Numbered from the stretch's first letter, positions 1 to 8,195 are shown. The stretch is DNA of 64,000 nt from Pseudomonas wadenswilerensis (GCF_900497695.1 NZ_UIDD01000005.1:124001-188000), one strand, 5' to 3'. Notes: a model not told the origin generated them from the letters alone. Translations and numbers: made by a program.

Positions 1-382
1 GGTAGCCGGCCTTGTAGTAGAGCTTCTTCAGGTATTCGTTGATGCTGCTGGAGTAGGGCGCGCCGGTACCGGCGATCAGGAAGATCAGCGGCGCTTCGTG
101 GTCCTGGCGGGCCAGGCGGTACTTGAGTTGTTTCACCGCCCAGAAGTTGTCCGGCAGGGTGAAGGCCCGCTCCGGACGCATGTTCAGGCTGTAGTCGGAC
201 TGGGTGATGTCGTCGTCGCTGGGCAGTTCCGGGCGTAGCTCCGGCGGCGTCGTGGCGATGGTCGCCTCGAACGGGTTGGTCAACGGATAGCCATAAGTGG
301 CGGCGTCGATGGTTTGTGCCCAAGCGCACGCACTCGAGATAAAGCCACCCAACAGGGCAGCGAGGCGCAGAGAACGAAGCAT
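1..382 (-). CDS. Secreted alpha/beta-hydrolase-like protein, 3' end cut by the window
   Basis: The reading frame opens at an ATG at 380-382 and runs off the left edge, so only about 127 residues are visible. It begins with a Sec-type signal peptide (MLRSLRLAALLGGF...) and a likely AWA cleavage site near residue 27. The mature part contains LPDNFWAVKQLKYRLARQ and IFLIAGTGAPYSSSINEYL. The latter resembles the first strand and oxyanion-loop region of alpha/beta hydrolases, and I recall similar Pseudomonas exported proteins with this fold, sometimes misnamed serine/threonine kinase. The catalytic residues would lie outside the window. It is divergent from the small membrane protein at 624. The reading frame is certain; the function is tentative. 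Confidence 0.6.
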   Translation of the reverse strand, partial: MLRSLRLAALLGGFISSACAWAQTIDAATYGYPLTNPFEATIATTPPELRPELPSDDDITQSDYSLNMRPERAFTLPDNFWAVKQLKYRLARQDHEAPLIFLIAGTGAPYSSSINEYLKKLYYKAGY

Positions 383-559
383 GACGGATCCCCAAAAAAG
401 CAGCAGCAAAGTGCGTTACGCAGGCTAGGACCATGGTGGCCCTGGCAAAGTTGCCTGGCGCTCCGGCATTTATCGTCCCAGATGTTGCCGCTGTCCCATG
501 AGGGCTCGCAACAATTGGTTCCATTTCTCTATAGGACAAAGTAGCTGAGGCTGGCGCTT

Positions 560-589
560 TTGCCTTGCATAGACGCCCCGGACGATTAT
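560..589 (+). promoter_or_regulatory. Candidate sigma70 promoter of the small membrane protein gene
   Basis: A TTGCCT box (560-565) and a GATTAT box (584-589) are separated by 18 bases, about 35 bases upstream of the ATG at 624. This is a pattern match only. Confidence 0.4.
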
Positions 590-623
590 GCTGGGCGCCG
601 ATTTCAAGTTTCTGGAGTGTCGC

Positions 624-986
624 ATGTCCCGCCGTTTACCGCTGATCGCTTTGCTGGTTTTTCTGCCCTTGTGGCTGGCGGCGAGCTATGGGCTGCGTTA
701 TGTGCTGATGGAAGATGCCCACTGGGTCGCTACCTGCGCCGACCAGGCGCAACTCTGGGGCTGCCAGGCGCGTTCGGTGATGGGCTTGATGATTCACTTC
801 AGGGTGCTGGCGTGGTCGGCTTTGGGCCTGGCGTTGCTGGCCATGCTGGTGTCCGGACGCGCAGGCTGGCGCCTGGCGGTTGCGGCACTGGTGTGCGGCA
901 TTCCGGCGTTGGTGCTGTACACCGCGAGCATTGCCGTGTTTGCCGTGGTGCTGGCGGGGTTGCGCTTGGTGCGGCGCTCCAGCTGA
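624..986 (+). CDS. Small polytopic membrane protein of unknown function
   Basis: A 120-residue protein beginning MSRRLPLIALLVF. An upstream in-frame ATG at 588 is less likely, because a GGAG ribosome site at 614-617 sits six bases before the ATG at 624. There are three or four hydrophobic segments: residues 5-25, about 50-70, and two in the last 45 residues. Between the first two lies a hydrophilic stretch with two cysteines (WVATCADQAQLWGCQA), probably periplasmic. The protein ends in LRLVRRSS, consistent with a cytoplasmic C-terminus. I do not recognise a named family. It stands alone between a divergent secreted protein and a convergent GH17 gene. Confidence 0.7.
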   Translation: MSRRLPLIALLVFLPLWLAASYGLRYVLMEDAHWVATCADQAQLWGCQARSVMGLMIHFRVLAWSALGLALLAMLVSGRAGWRLAVAALVCGIPALVLYTASIAVFAVVLAGLRLVRRSS

Positions 987-999
987 CATTGCGGCGCTG

Positions 1000-1076
1000 C
1001 CATCGCTGGCAAGCCAGCTCCCACAGGATCTGTTGTGGGAGCGGCGGTGCGACGCCTCGACTTGCCCCGCGATGGC
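1000..1076. repeat. REP/BIME-type intergenic palindrome
   Basis: Contains the motif CTGGCAAGCCAGCTCCCACA followed by an inverted TTGTGGGAGC arm and a degenerate GCGATGGC end. The same motif recurs at 16731-16805 and 27952-28019. It lies exactly between two convergent genes, the usual place for Pseudomonas REP elements. Confidence 0.8.
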
Positions 1077-2633
1077 TCACTGCTGAACCCGAACCCTCAG
1101 GCTGCGCCACAACGCCGCCACCATCAGTACACTGACCCCGGCCCAGACCAGCGCCTGCTGGTTGCTCAGCCCCTCAAGGAATAACTGCGGGGCAATGCCG
1201 CCACCAATGATCAACGCCAGCAAGGCCGCTTCAGCCCGTCGTGCCGCTACCGGCCGCAGCAGGTACACCACCGCCGGCAACAGCAAGGCCGGGCTCGGGA
1301 AACTGCGGTACCGCGGGTCGAACACCAGCGCCAGCATGCTCACCGACGCAGCAAAACCTGCCGCCAGCAACCACCAGCCCGCACGCGCTTCAAGCCAGGC
1401 AAACGCCCGTTCGCGCCAGCCCTGGCGCTGCGCCAATGCCAGCGCGGCATGGGCCAGCACCAGCAGGTTCAGCCCCACCAGCAGGATCGCCCAGAGCCAC
1501 TCTCCGGCAAAACGGCTGTTGATTCGCACCATTTCGCCCCACAAGCCCAGGCTGGCTGCGCCCAGCGCTGCCAACAGCGGCAGCAGCAACGCAGCGCGGG
1601 TACCGCGCACACGCCCGGCCAGCAGCAGGGTGATGCCGAACAGCACGACACCGGCACCCAGCCATTGCGGCCAGAACGTCAGGTTGCTCACCGGCCCTTC
1701 AAGAATGCCCTTGTCCTGACGGTCGGCGTCATACAGGCCCCAGTAGCCACCCACGGCGCCTTCGCTGGCACGTTTCCACGGCTGGTCGAAGGCTTCGATC
1801 AGGTTGTACTTCCAGCTCTGTTGTTCGGCCATGGCGACGAAGCCACGGATAAACCGCGCCTCGTTGACCCGGCTGGGCAGGGCGGTCTCGCGCTGGCGGC
1901 CTTCGCTCGGCCAGCCGGTTTCGCCAATGACGATATCCTTGGGCGCGAAGCGGTTGCCGAACACCTGGCGAATCTCGCCGACGTGCACCAGGGCATCGTC
2001 GATGCTCTTCGGATCGTCTTCCCAGTAGGGCAGCAGGTGGATGGTCAAGAAGTCCACCGTCGGGGCGATCTCCGGGTGCTGCAGCCAGAATTCCCAGACA
2101 TCGGCGTAGGTCACCGGCACGCTGACCTGGCTTTTCACCTGGTTGATCAGCGCCGCCAGTTGCGGGCCGGTGACTTCCTTGCGCAGCAGGGTTTCGTTGC
2201 CGACGATCACCGCCTTGACCACATCCGGGTTGGCGTTGGCCGAGGCGATCAGGGCCTTGACCTCTTTTTGCGAGTCCACCGGGTTGGCGTTGATCCAGGC
2301 GCCGAGCATCACCTTCAGGCCATGCTTGCGGGCCAGGTCCGGGATGGCCTCAAGGCCGGTCATCGAGTAGGTGCGAATGCACTCGAAACGCTGGGCCAGC
2401 AGGGCCAGGTCGGCGTCCATGCGCGCCGGGCGCAGCTGGAACGGTTGGTCGAACGGCGATTGGTCCTTGTCGAACGGGGTGTAGGAGGCGCATTGCAGCT
2501 TGTGCGAAGCGCTGGCCGCATCCGGCAGCACCACCGGCTTGCCCAGGCCGTACCACAGCCCTCCCAGGGCAAACAGGCCCAGCAGGCAGGCGAACAGGTA
2601 GGGTAGGAGCGGGAAGCGCGCAGTCGAGGGCAT
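1077..2633 (-). CDS. Membrane-bound GH17 family beta-glucan hydrolase/transglycosylase-like protein
   Basis: A 518-residue protein starting MPSTARF; an extension from an ATG at 2690 lacks support. A signal-anchor (residues 8-30) is followed by a roughly 300-residue GH17 TIM-barrel domain. Motifs are VIVGNETL, giving acid/base Glu147, and IGETGWPS, giving nucleophile Glu238; both catalytic glutamates of the family are present. The C-terminal 200 residues form about six to eight membrane helices, so the catalytic domain probably faces the periplasm. Known GH17 domains of Pseudomonas NdvB-type proteins act as beta-1,3-glucanosyltransferases. Here the GT2 synthase half is absent, so it may trim or remodel glucan made elsewhere. 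It is monocistronic and convergent with the 624 gene. GH17 is firm; the exact reaction is inferred. Confidence 0.75.
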   Translation of the reverse strand: MPSTARFPLLPYLFACLLGLFALGGLWYGLGKPVVLPDAASASHKLQCASYTPFDKDQSPFDQPFQLRPARMDADLALLAQRFECIRTYSMTGLEAIPDLARKHGLKVMLGAWINANPVDSQKEVKALIASANANPDVVKAVIVGNETLLRKEVTGPQLAALINQVKSQVSVPVTYADVWEFWLQHPEIAPTVDFLTIHLLPYWEDDPKSIDDALVHVGEIRQVFGNRFAPKDIVIGETGWPSEGRQRETALPSRVNEARFIRGFVAMAEQQSWKYNLIEAFDQPWKRASEGAVGGYWGLYDADRQDKGILEGPVSNLTFWPQWLGAGVVLFGITLLLAGRVRGTRAALLLPLLAALGAASLGLWGEMVRINSRFAGEWLWAILLVGLNLLVLAHAALALAQRQGWRERAFAWLEARAGWWLLAAGFAASVSMLALVFDPRYRSFPSPALLLPAVVYLLRPVAARRAEAALLALIIGGGIAPQLFLEGLSNQQALVWAGVSVLMVAALWRSLRVRVQQ

Positions 2634-2857
2634 GGATCGGACCGTCTGGGAACAAAGCCGCCAATAGTACCCGCAAATGGCGCCGGCCAAAGCCTTGGGC
2701 TACAAACTTAGCCAGGGTGGGTGTTGCTTGATGTAACGATCTGCCTTGCTGGCGATGTGATGTCGTTTCTCGTTGCCTTGAGGTCGTTACCAGAGCAGGT
2801 CAGCGACCATGCGCGGTTGATGATGCAGCTTCCGTGACGTGACGAGGGGATGCTTGG

Positions 2858-3706
2858 ATGAAAATGCGACGACTCCTGGGGGTGGGCACCGCCCTGGTAA
2901 TGGCCATTGGCGCGGGGCACGCGCTGGCCAAGGAAGTGAGCATCGGCTATGTCGATGGCTGGTCCGACAGTGTGGCGACCACCAACGTCGCCGCCGAAGT
3001 CATCAGGCAGAAACTCGGCTATGACGTCAAACTGCAGGCCGTGGCCACCGGCATCATGTGGCAGGGGGTCGCCACCGGCAAGCTCGACGCCATGCTTTCG
3101 GCCTGGCTGCCGGTAACCCATGGCGAATACTGGACCAAGAACAAGGACAACGTGGTCGACTACGGCCCCAACTTCAAGGATGCCAAGATCGGCCTGATCG
3201 TCCCCGAGTACGTCAAGGCCAGTTCCCTGGCCGACCTCAAGACCGATGACAGCTTCAAGAAAAAAATCGTCGGCATCGACGCCGGCTCCGGCGTCATGCT
3301 CAAGACCGACCAGGCAATCAAGGACTACGACCTGGCCGGTTACAAGCTACAGGCCAGCTCCGGCGCAGCGATGACCGCAGAACTGGGCCGCGCCTATGCC
3401 AAGCAGCAATCGATCGCGGTGACCGGCTGGGTGCCGCACTGGATGTTCGCCAAGTGGAAGCTCAAGTTCCTCGAGGATCCCAAAGGCGTGTATGGCGCCG
3501 CGGAAACCGTCAACAGTATCGGTAGCAAGGACCTGGACAAGAAGGCGCCGGAAGTGGCGGCGTTCCTGAAGAAGTTCCAGTGGCAGTCCAAGGATGAAAT
3601 CGGTGAGGTCATGTTGGCCATTCAAGAGGGCGCAAAACCCGAAGCCGCGGCCAAGGACTGGGTGGCCAAACACCCGGAACGCGTAGCGGAATGGACCGGC
3701 AAGTAA
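2858..3706 (+). CDS. betX: Glycine betaine-binding periplasmic protein of an ABC transporter
   Basis: A 282-residue OpuAC-family substrate-binding protein with a signal peptide cleaved after HALA. Aromatic residues expected to cage a quaternary amine are visible in DGWSDSV, SAWLPVTHGEYW and TGWVPHWMF. GAGGGGA at 2844-2850 lies seven bases before the ATG. No permease or ATPase gene is adjacent, so it is an orphan binding protein. In P. aeruginosa, BetX (PA3236) lies next to a DUF485/symporter pair and feeds betaine to the shared CbcWV core; the same neighbours occur here. The name rests on this synteny and sequence type. A strong terminator follows at 3738. Confidence 0.8.
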   Translation: MKMRRLLGVGTALVMAIGAGHALAKEVSIGYVDGWSDSVATTNVAAEVIRQKLGYDVKLQAVATGIMWQGVATGKLDAMLSAWLPVTHGEYWTKNKDNVVDYGPNFKDAKIGLIVPEYVKASSLADLKTDDSFKKKIVGIDAGSGVMLKTDQAIKDYDLAGYKLQASSGAAMTAELGRAYAKQQSIAVTGWVPHWMFAKWKLKFLEDPKGVYGAAETVNSIGSKDLDKKAPEVAAFLKKFQWQSKDEIGEVMLAIQEGAKPEAAAKDWVAKHPERVAEWTGK

Positions 3707-3737
3707 TGGCTTAAAGCCTCTGTCTGGCACCTTCCAG

Positions 3738-3778
3738 GGCCGCGGCAGCGAAAACGCTGTCGCGGCCTTGTCGTTTCA
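3738..3778 (+). terminator. Rho-independent terminator after betX
   Basis: A 13-bp stem GGCCGCGGCAGCG / CGCTGTCGCGGCC with one G-U pair and an AAAA loop, followed by TTGTCGTTTC. It separates betX from the acetate-uptake genes. Confidence 0.8.
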
Positions 3779-3890
3779 GGCTGTTACCGAATCGGTAAAA
3801 GAGTTTTGCATCTAAGACTAAGGTCGTCTGGAGTGCGTTCGAAGGCAGCATAAAGTGGAGTGGGTTCTACCTAATCTGTGCTGCGAGGAC

Positions 3891-3898
3891 AAAAACAA
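3891..3898 (+). promoter_or_regulatory. Candidate Hfq/Crc catabolite-activity motif at the DUF485 start codon
   Basis: AAAAACAA fits the AAnAAnAA consensus bound by Hfq-Crc in Pseudomonas, and it lies between the GAGGA ribosome site and the ATG. It would place acetate uptake under carbon catabolite repression. Motif match only. Confidence 0.35.
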
Positions 3899-4209
3899 TG
3901 AACGACAGCATTTACCTCTCGATACAAAACAGCCCGCGGTTCAAGGAGCTGGTATCAAAACGCGAACGCTTCGCCTGGATTCTCTCGGCGATCATGCTCG
4001 GTCTCTATTCCGCCTTCATCCTGTTGATTGCCTATGGCCCGCATGTATTGGGTGCCAAGCTCAGCCCTGACTCGTCGATCACCTGGGGTATTCCCCTCGG
4101 TGTTGGTCTGATCGTCTCGGCCTTCATCCTCACGGCCATCTACGTGCGTCGCGCCAACGGCGAGTTTGACGAGATGAACAAGGCGATCCTCAAGGAGGCT
4201 CAGCAATGA
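3898..4209 (+). CDS. yjcH: DUF485 inner-membrane protein, partner of ActP
   Basis: A 103-residue DUF485 (YjcH) protein with two membrane helices, about residues 25-48 and 62-83. They are separated by a short loop and followed by a charged cytoplasmic tail [17 protein letters not shown]. Its stop overlaps the actP start (ATGA), so translation is probably coupled. In other proteobacteria this small protein is always found with the acetate symporter, and its exact role is not settled. GAGGA at 3885-3889 is the ribosome site. An AAnAAnAA motif overlaps the start codon and may bind Hfq/Crc. Confidence 0.85.
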   Translation: MNDSIYLSIQNSPRFKELVSKRERFAWILSAIMLGLYSAFILLIAYGPHVLGAKLSPDSSITWGIPLGVGLIVSAFILTAIYVRRANGEFDEMNKAILKEAQQ

Positions 4210-5864
4210 TCCGGCGTCTACTGGCAACCCTGGCCTTCGGCGTTTTTGCACCCGCCGTCTGGGCCGCTGACGCCCTCACCGGCGCGGTGCAGAAACAACC
4301 GTTGAACGTGTCGGCGATCGTCATGTTCGTCGCCTTCGTCGGTGCCACCCTGTGCATCACCTATTGGGCTTCCAAACGTAACAAGTCCGCCTCCGACTAC
4401 TATGCCGCCGGCGGGCGTATCACCGGTTTCCAGAACGGCCTGGCGATTGCCGGCGACTACATGTCGGCAGCCTCTTTCCTGGGTATTTCCGCCCTGGTGT
4501 TCACCTCTGGCTACGACGGCCTGATCTACTCGATCGGCTTCCTGGTCGGCTGGCCGATCATCCTCTTCCTGATCGCCGAACGCCTGCGCAACCTGGGTAA
4601 ATACACGTTTGCCGATGTGGCCTCATACCGCCTCGGGCAGAAGGAAATCCGCACCCTGTCGGCCTCGGGTTCGCTGGTGGTGGTGGCCTTCTACCTGATC
4701 GCGCAGATGGTCGGTGCCGGCAAGCTGATCCAGCTGTTGTTCGGCCTCGACTACCACGTCGCGGTGATTCTGGTCGGCATCCTGATGTGCATGTACGTGC
4801 TGTTTGGCGGCATGCTCGCGACCACCTGGGTACAGATCATCAAGGCGGTGCTGCTGCTTTCCGGTGCCAGCTTCATGGCGCTGATGGTAATGAAGCACGT
4901 CAACTTCGACTTCAATGCGCTGTTCTCCGAGGCGATCAAGGTTCACCCCAAAGGTGAAGCGATCATGAGCCCGGGCGGCCTGGTCAAGGATCCGATCTCG
5001 GCGTTTTCGCTCGGCTTGGCGCTGATGTTCGGTACCGCTGGCCTGCCGCACATCCTGATGCGCTTCTTCACTGTCAGCGACGCCAAGGAAGCGCGCAAGA
5101 GCGTGCTGTACGCTACTGGCTTCATCGGCTACTTCTACATCCTGACTTTCATCATCGGCTTCGGCGCGATCCTGCTGGTCAGCACCAACCCTGAGTTCAA
5201 GGACGCTGCCGGCGCCCTGATCGGCGGCAACAACATGGCGGCGGTGCACCTGGCCGATGCCGTGGGTGGCAGCGTGTTCCTCGGCTTCATCTCGGCGGTA
5301 GCCTTCGCCACCATCCTGGCAGTGGTTGCCGGCCTGACCCTGGCCGGTGCCTCGGCGGTGTCCCACGACCTGTATGCCAGCGTGATCAAGAAGGGCAAGG
5401 CCAACGAGAAGGATGAAATCCGCGTCTCGAAGATCACCACCATCGCCCTCGCGGTGCTGGCGATCGGCCTGGGCATCCTGTTCGAAAGCCAGAACATTGC
5501 CTTCATGGTCGGCCTGGCATTCTCCATCGCCGCCAGCTGTAACTTCCCGGTTCTGCTGCTGTCGATGTACTGGAAGAAACTGACCACCCGTGGCGCCATG
5601 ATCGGCGGCTGGATGGGCCTGATCAGTGCCGTGGCGCTGATGATCCTCGGCCCGACCATCTGGGTGCAGATCCTCGGTCACGAGAAGGCGATCTACCCGT
5701 ACGAGTACCCGGCGCTGTTCTCGATGATCATTGCCTTTGCCGGTATCTGGTTCTTCTCGATCACCGACAAATCCAAGGCAGCCGACGATGAACGTGCGCT
5801 GTTCTTCCCGCAGTTCGTGCGCTCGCAGACTGGCCTGGGTGCCAGCGGTGCGGTGTCTCACTAA
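4206..5864 (+). CDS. actP: Cation/acetate symporter
   Basis: A 552-residue sodium:solute symporter (SSF family, ActP type). A cleavable signal peptide [20 protein letters not shown] precedes about 13 membrane helices, as is usual for ActP. Conserved stretches include [34 protein letters not shown] and [13 protein letters not shown]. It imports acetate and related short carboxylates with a cation. It is co-transcribed with the DUF485 gene, which it overlaps by four bases. The neighbouring betX is separated by a terminator. In P. aeruginosa the homologous pair is controlled by an adjacent sensor/regulator, but none is visible here. Confidence 0.9.
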   Translation: MIRRLLATLAFGVFAPAVWAADALTGAVQKQPLNVSAIVMFVAFVGATLCITYWASKRNKSASDYYAAGGRITGFQNGLAIAGDYMSAASFLGISALVFTSGYDGLIYSIGFLVGWPIILFLIAERLRNLGKYTFADVASYRLGQKEIRTLSASGSLVVVAFYLIAQMVGAGKLIQLLFGLDYHVAVILVGILMCMYVLFGGMLATTWVQIIKAVLLLSGASFMALMVMKHVNFDFNALFSEAIKVHPKGEAIMSPGGLVKDPISAFSLGLALMFGTAGLPHILMRFFTVSDAKEARKSVLYATGFIGYFYILTFIIGFGAILLVSTNPEFKDAAGALIGGNNMAAVHLADAVGGSVFLGFISAVAFATILAVVAGLTLAGASAVSHDLYASVIKKGKANEKDEIRVSKITTIALAVLAIGLGILFESQNIAFMVGLAFSIAASCNFPVLLLSMYWKKLTTRGAMIGGWMGLISAVALMILGPTIWVQILGHEKAIYPYEYPALFSMIIAFAGIWFFSITDKSKAADDERALFFPQFVRSQTGLGASGAVSH

Positions 5865-5871
5865 GTAAGTA

Positions 5872-5894
5872 AAAGGCAGCCTTTGGCTGCCTTT
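5872..5894 (+). terminator. Rho-independent terminator after actP
   Basis: AAAGGCAGCC / GGCTGCCTTT stem with a TTT loop, eight bases after the actP stop. Confidence 0.85.
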
Positions 5895-5895
5895 C

Positions 5896-5985
5896 CAGCT
5901 GCACGCTCCAAGCTACAAGCCGCCAGTTGAAGCCGTGCGCGTACTGCTTTGACTTGCGGCTTGCCGCTTATGGCTTGCAGCTTTT
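5896..5985. repeat. AGCTTGCAGC-type intergenic repeat pair
   Basis: Two inverted arms, AGCTACAAGCCGCCAGTTGA and GCTTGCCGCTTATGGCTTGC, bracket about 40 bases. A related pair occurs at 13022-13110. It lies between the actP terminator and the stop codon of the DUF3309 gene. It is distinct in sequence from the CTGGCAAGCCAG REP type seen elsewhere in the window. Confidence 0.6.
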
Positions 5986-6138
5986 CTATATCTTGCCGAG
6001 CAACAACAGGATCAACAGGATGATCAGCACGGTACCGATGATGCCGGACGGCCCATAGCCCCAACTTCTGGAGTGCGGAAAGACGGGTAAGCCACCGATC
6101 AACAGCAGAATCAGGATGATGATAAGTATGGTGCCCAT
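5986..6138 (-). CDS. DUF3309 family small hydrophobic protein
   Basis: A 50-residue protein, MGTILIIILILLLIGGLPVF... ending VLIILLILLLLGKI. Two hydrophobic stretches rich in Ile and Leu flank a central PHSRSWGYGPSG turn, the pattern of DUF3309 proteins common in proteobacteria. The start is supported by an AAGGAT ribosome site nine bases upstream (minus strand). Such proteins often sit alone and may respond to stress, but no role is established. The stop codon adjoins a repeat pair that ends at 5985. Confidence 0.8.
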   Translation of the reverse strand: MGTILIIILILLLIGGLPVFPHSRSWGYGPSGIIGTVLIILLILLLLGKI

Positions 6139-6380
6139 GGCAGTATCCTTGTTTGACTTGAGAAGTAGGCGTTACGGTGCAATCCATCTCTTCGGTCATG
6201 TGTTTCATGCCCGCCTGTTAATTCCGACTCCTGCCAGTGGCTAAAAGTTTTATTGCATCTTTACTCGGCACTTTCACCCTTGTTTGCCCTGGCCATTCAG
6301 CATCCTGATACTGCGTGGGTCGCGGCGTCGCCTTCGCTACACTGGCCTGAACTTTCCAGAACAGTACAAGGCAGCCTGCT

Positions 6381-7196
6381 ATGCAAAAGCGCATGATGAT
6401 CACCGGTGCCGGCTCGGGGCTTGGGCGCGAAATAGCCTTGCGCTGGGCGCGCGAGGGTTGGCAATTGGCCCTGGCCGATGTCAACGAGGCCGGCCTCAAG
6501 GAAACCTTGGCGCTGGTGCGTGAGGCTGGTGCCGACGGCTTCGTGCAGCGCTGCGATGTGCGCGATTACAGCCAGCTCACCGCCCTGGCCCAGGCTTGTG
6601 AAGAAAAACTCGGCGGTATCGATGTCATCGTCAACAACGCCGGGGTGGCCTCTGGCGGCTTTTTCGCCGAGCTGTCGCTGGAAGACTGGGACTGGCAGAT
6701 CGCAATCAACCTGATGGGCGTGGTCAAGGGCTGCAAGGCCTTCCTGCCGTTGCTGGAGCGCAGCAAGGGCAAGATCATCAACATCGCTTCGATGGCAGCC
6801 TTGATGCAGGGCCCGGCGATGAGCAACTACAACGTCGCCAAGGCCGGGGTGCTGGCCCTGTCGGAAAGCCTGCTGATCGAGTTGCGCCAGCAGGAAGTGG
6901 CGGTGCACGTGGTATGCCCGTCGTTCTTCCAGACCAACCTGCTCGACTCGTTCCGCGGCCCGACCCCGGCGATGAAAGCCCAGGTTGGCAAGCTGCTGGA
7001 AAGCTCGCCGATCAGCGCCGCCGATATTGCCGACTACATCCACCAGCAAGTGGCCGCCGGCGAGTTCCTGATCCTGCCCCATGAGCAGGGCCGCGAAGCC
7101 TGGAACCTCAAGCAGCGCAACCCGCAGATGCTCTACGACGAAATGGCCAGCATGGCCGAGAAAATGCGCGCCAAGGCCCGGCCTTCCCAGGCGTGA
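6381..7196 (+). CDS. Short-chain dehydrogenase/reductase
   Basis: A 271-residue classical SDR. The NAD(P)-binding motif TGAGSGLG is at residues 8-15, NNAG follows strand 4, the catalytic Ser lies in NIASMAALMQ, and YNVAK carries the Tyr and Lys. The C-terminal extension (LYDEMASMAEKMRAKARPSQA) is helical. The substrate cannot be told from sequence. It is transcribed toward the YnfA gene, 53 bases on. The SDR assignment is certain; specificity is unknown. Confidence 0.85.
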   Translation: MQKRMMITGAGSGLGREIALRWAREGWQLALADVNEAGLKETLALVREAGADGFVQRCDVRDYSQLTALAQACEEKLGGIDVIVNNAGVASGGFFAELSLEDWDWQIAINLMGVVKGCKAFLPLLERSKGKIINIASMAALMQGPAMSNYNVAKAGVLALSESLLIELRQQEVAVHVVCPSFFQTNLLDSFRGPTPAMKAQVGKLLESSPISAADIADYIHQQVAAGEFLILPHEQGREAWNLKQRNPQMLYDEMASMAEKMRAKARPSQA

Positions 7197-7249
7197 GCGC
7201 CGGTGTCAGGTATTCTTGGCCATCCCTGAAACAGCCTTGAGTACCTGGT

Positions 7250-7582
7250 GTGATCAATTACCTGTGGTTTTTCCTCGCGGCGGTCTTCGAGATCGCCGGT
7301 TGCTATGCCTTCTACATGTGGCTGCGCCTGGGCAAGAGCGCGTGGTGGATTGCCCCGGCCTTGCTCAGCCTTACCCTGTTCGCCCTGATTCTCACCCGTG
7401 TCGAGGCCGCTTATGCCGGTCGCGCCTATGCCGCCTATGGCGGTATCTACATCGTCACGTCGCTGTTGTGGCTGGCGCTGGTCGAGCGTGCCCGGCCGCT
7501 GGGCAGTGACTGGATCGGCGCGCTGCTGTGTGTATTGGGCGCGAGCATCATCGTCCTGGGGCCACGCCTGCAGAGTGCTTGA
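7250..7582 (+). CDS. YnfA/UPF0060 family membrane protein
   Basis: A 110-residue protein starting at a GTG with sequence [21 protein letters not shown]. Four membrane helices and the conserved [17 protein letters not shown] segment identify the UPF0060 (YnfA) family, distant relatives of small multidrug resistance proteins. The transport substrate is not established. It may share a transcript with the upstream SDR. Confidence 0.85.
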   Translation: MINYLWFFLAAVFEIAGCYAFYMWLRLGKSAWWIAPALLSLTLFALILTRVEAAYAGRAYAAYGGIYIVTSLLWLALVERARPLGSDWIGALLCVLGASIIVLGPRLQSA

Positions 7583-7717
7583 ATGAGCGAAAACCAAGGA
7601 AATCTGTAGGCAAAGTCGCTTGGGAAAGTGGGATTTGTCTAATTAGCCGCCGGAGCATTGAAGGCGTCCGGTACCCCGTGCAGTCTCCGGATTCCCTGAT
7701 TTGTGGAGGAGCGGAGC

Positions 7718-7900
7718 ATGTTGGTAATAGGCCGGGAAATAGGTGAAATCATCGCCATCGACGATCACATCAAGATCAAGGTGTTGTCGGTGGAAGGCAA
7801 CACGGTGCGCTTCGGCATCAGCGCGCCACGGCACATCGAAGTGCACCGGGCGGAGATCTACAAACGCATCGTCGAACATCTGGCCAAGCAGGCGGGCTGA
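7718..7900 (+). CDS. rsmI: CsrA/RsmA family RNA-binding regulator, RsmI type
   Basis: A 60-residue CsrA-family protein, MLVIGREIGEIIAIDDHIKI... with the conserved APRHIEVHRAEIYKRI helix region that carries the RNA-contacting Arg. A GTG at 7703 would add five residues, but AGGAGCGGAGC lies just before the ATG at 7718, so the ATG is preferred. The N-terminus reads MLVIGRE rather than the MLILTRR of RsmA or MLILTRK of RsmE, which fits the third paralogue, RsmI, of P. putida. It probably binds GGA motifs in mRNA leaders and is sequestered by Rsm small RNAs. It is convergent with yheU, with one base between the stops. Confidence 0.8.
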   Translation: MLVIGREIGEIIAIDDHIKIKVLSVEGNTVRFGISAPRHIEVHRAEIYKRIVEHLAKQAG

Positions 7901-7901
7901 A

Positions 7902-8129
7902 TCAGTCGAGCAGTTCCTTGGGAACGTCGTGCTTGGCCAGCAGCTGGCATTGCTGGCTGTCGAGATCGAAGAGGATGAACGCCTGTTTTTTTGCCAGCGC
8001 CTGGCGCACTCGCAGCACGCGGGTTTCCAGCGGGGTGTCGTCACCGTTGTCGGTGCCGTCGCGGGTGACGAAATCCTCGATCAGGCGGGTGAGGGTTTCG
8101 GCTTCCAGTTGGTCGTAGGGAATCAGCAT
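7902..8129 (-). CDS. YheU family protein (UPF0270)
   Basis: A 75-residue soluble protein, MLIPYDQLEAETLTRLIEDF... containing the VTRDGTD and LETRV segments typical of YheU/UPF0270. The function is unknown. No Shine-Dalgarno sequence is visible before the ATG; instead an inverted repeat (8133-8183) occupies the leader. It lies downstream of the NAGGN operon on the same strand. Confidence 0.8.
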   Translation of the reverse strand: MLIPYDQLEAETLTRLIEDFVTRDGTDNGDDTPLETRVLRVRQALAKKQAFILFDLDSQQCQLLAKHDVPKELLD

Positions 8130-8132
8130 GAA

Positions 8133-8183
8133 CAGGACAGGTCTGGCGAAAAGGTACCGCCATGCTACGCGAAACCTGTCCTG
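8133..8183 (-). promoter_or_regulatory. Long inverted repeat between the NAGGN operon and yheU
   Basis: CAGGACAGGT (8133-8142) and ACCTGTCCTG (8174-8183) are perfect inverted 10-mers separated by 31 bases that contain a further GGCG/CGCC pair. It may be the operon terminator or a folded yheU leader. There is no clear U tract. Confidence 0.4.
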
Positions 8184-8195
8184 GCTGTGTAGGCG

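Noticed and set aside
5861..6208. A 115-codon minus-strand frame
   Set aside because: The DUF3309 gene occupies another frame here with a proper start and family sequence; this frame is a shadow.
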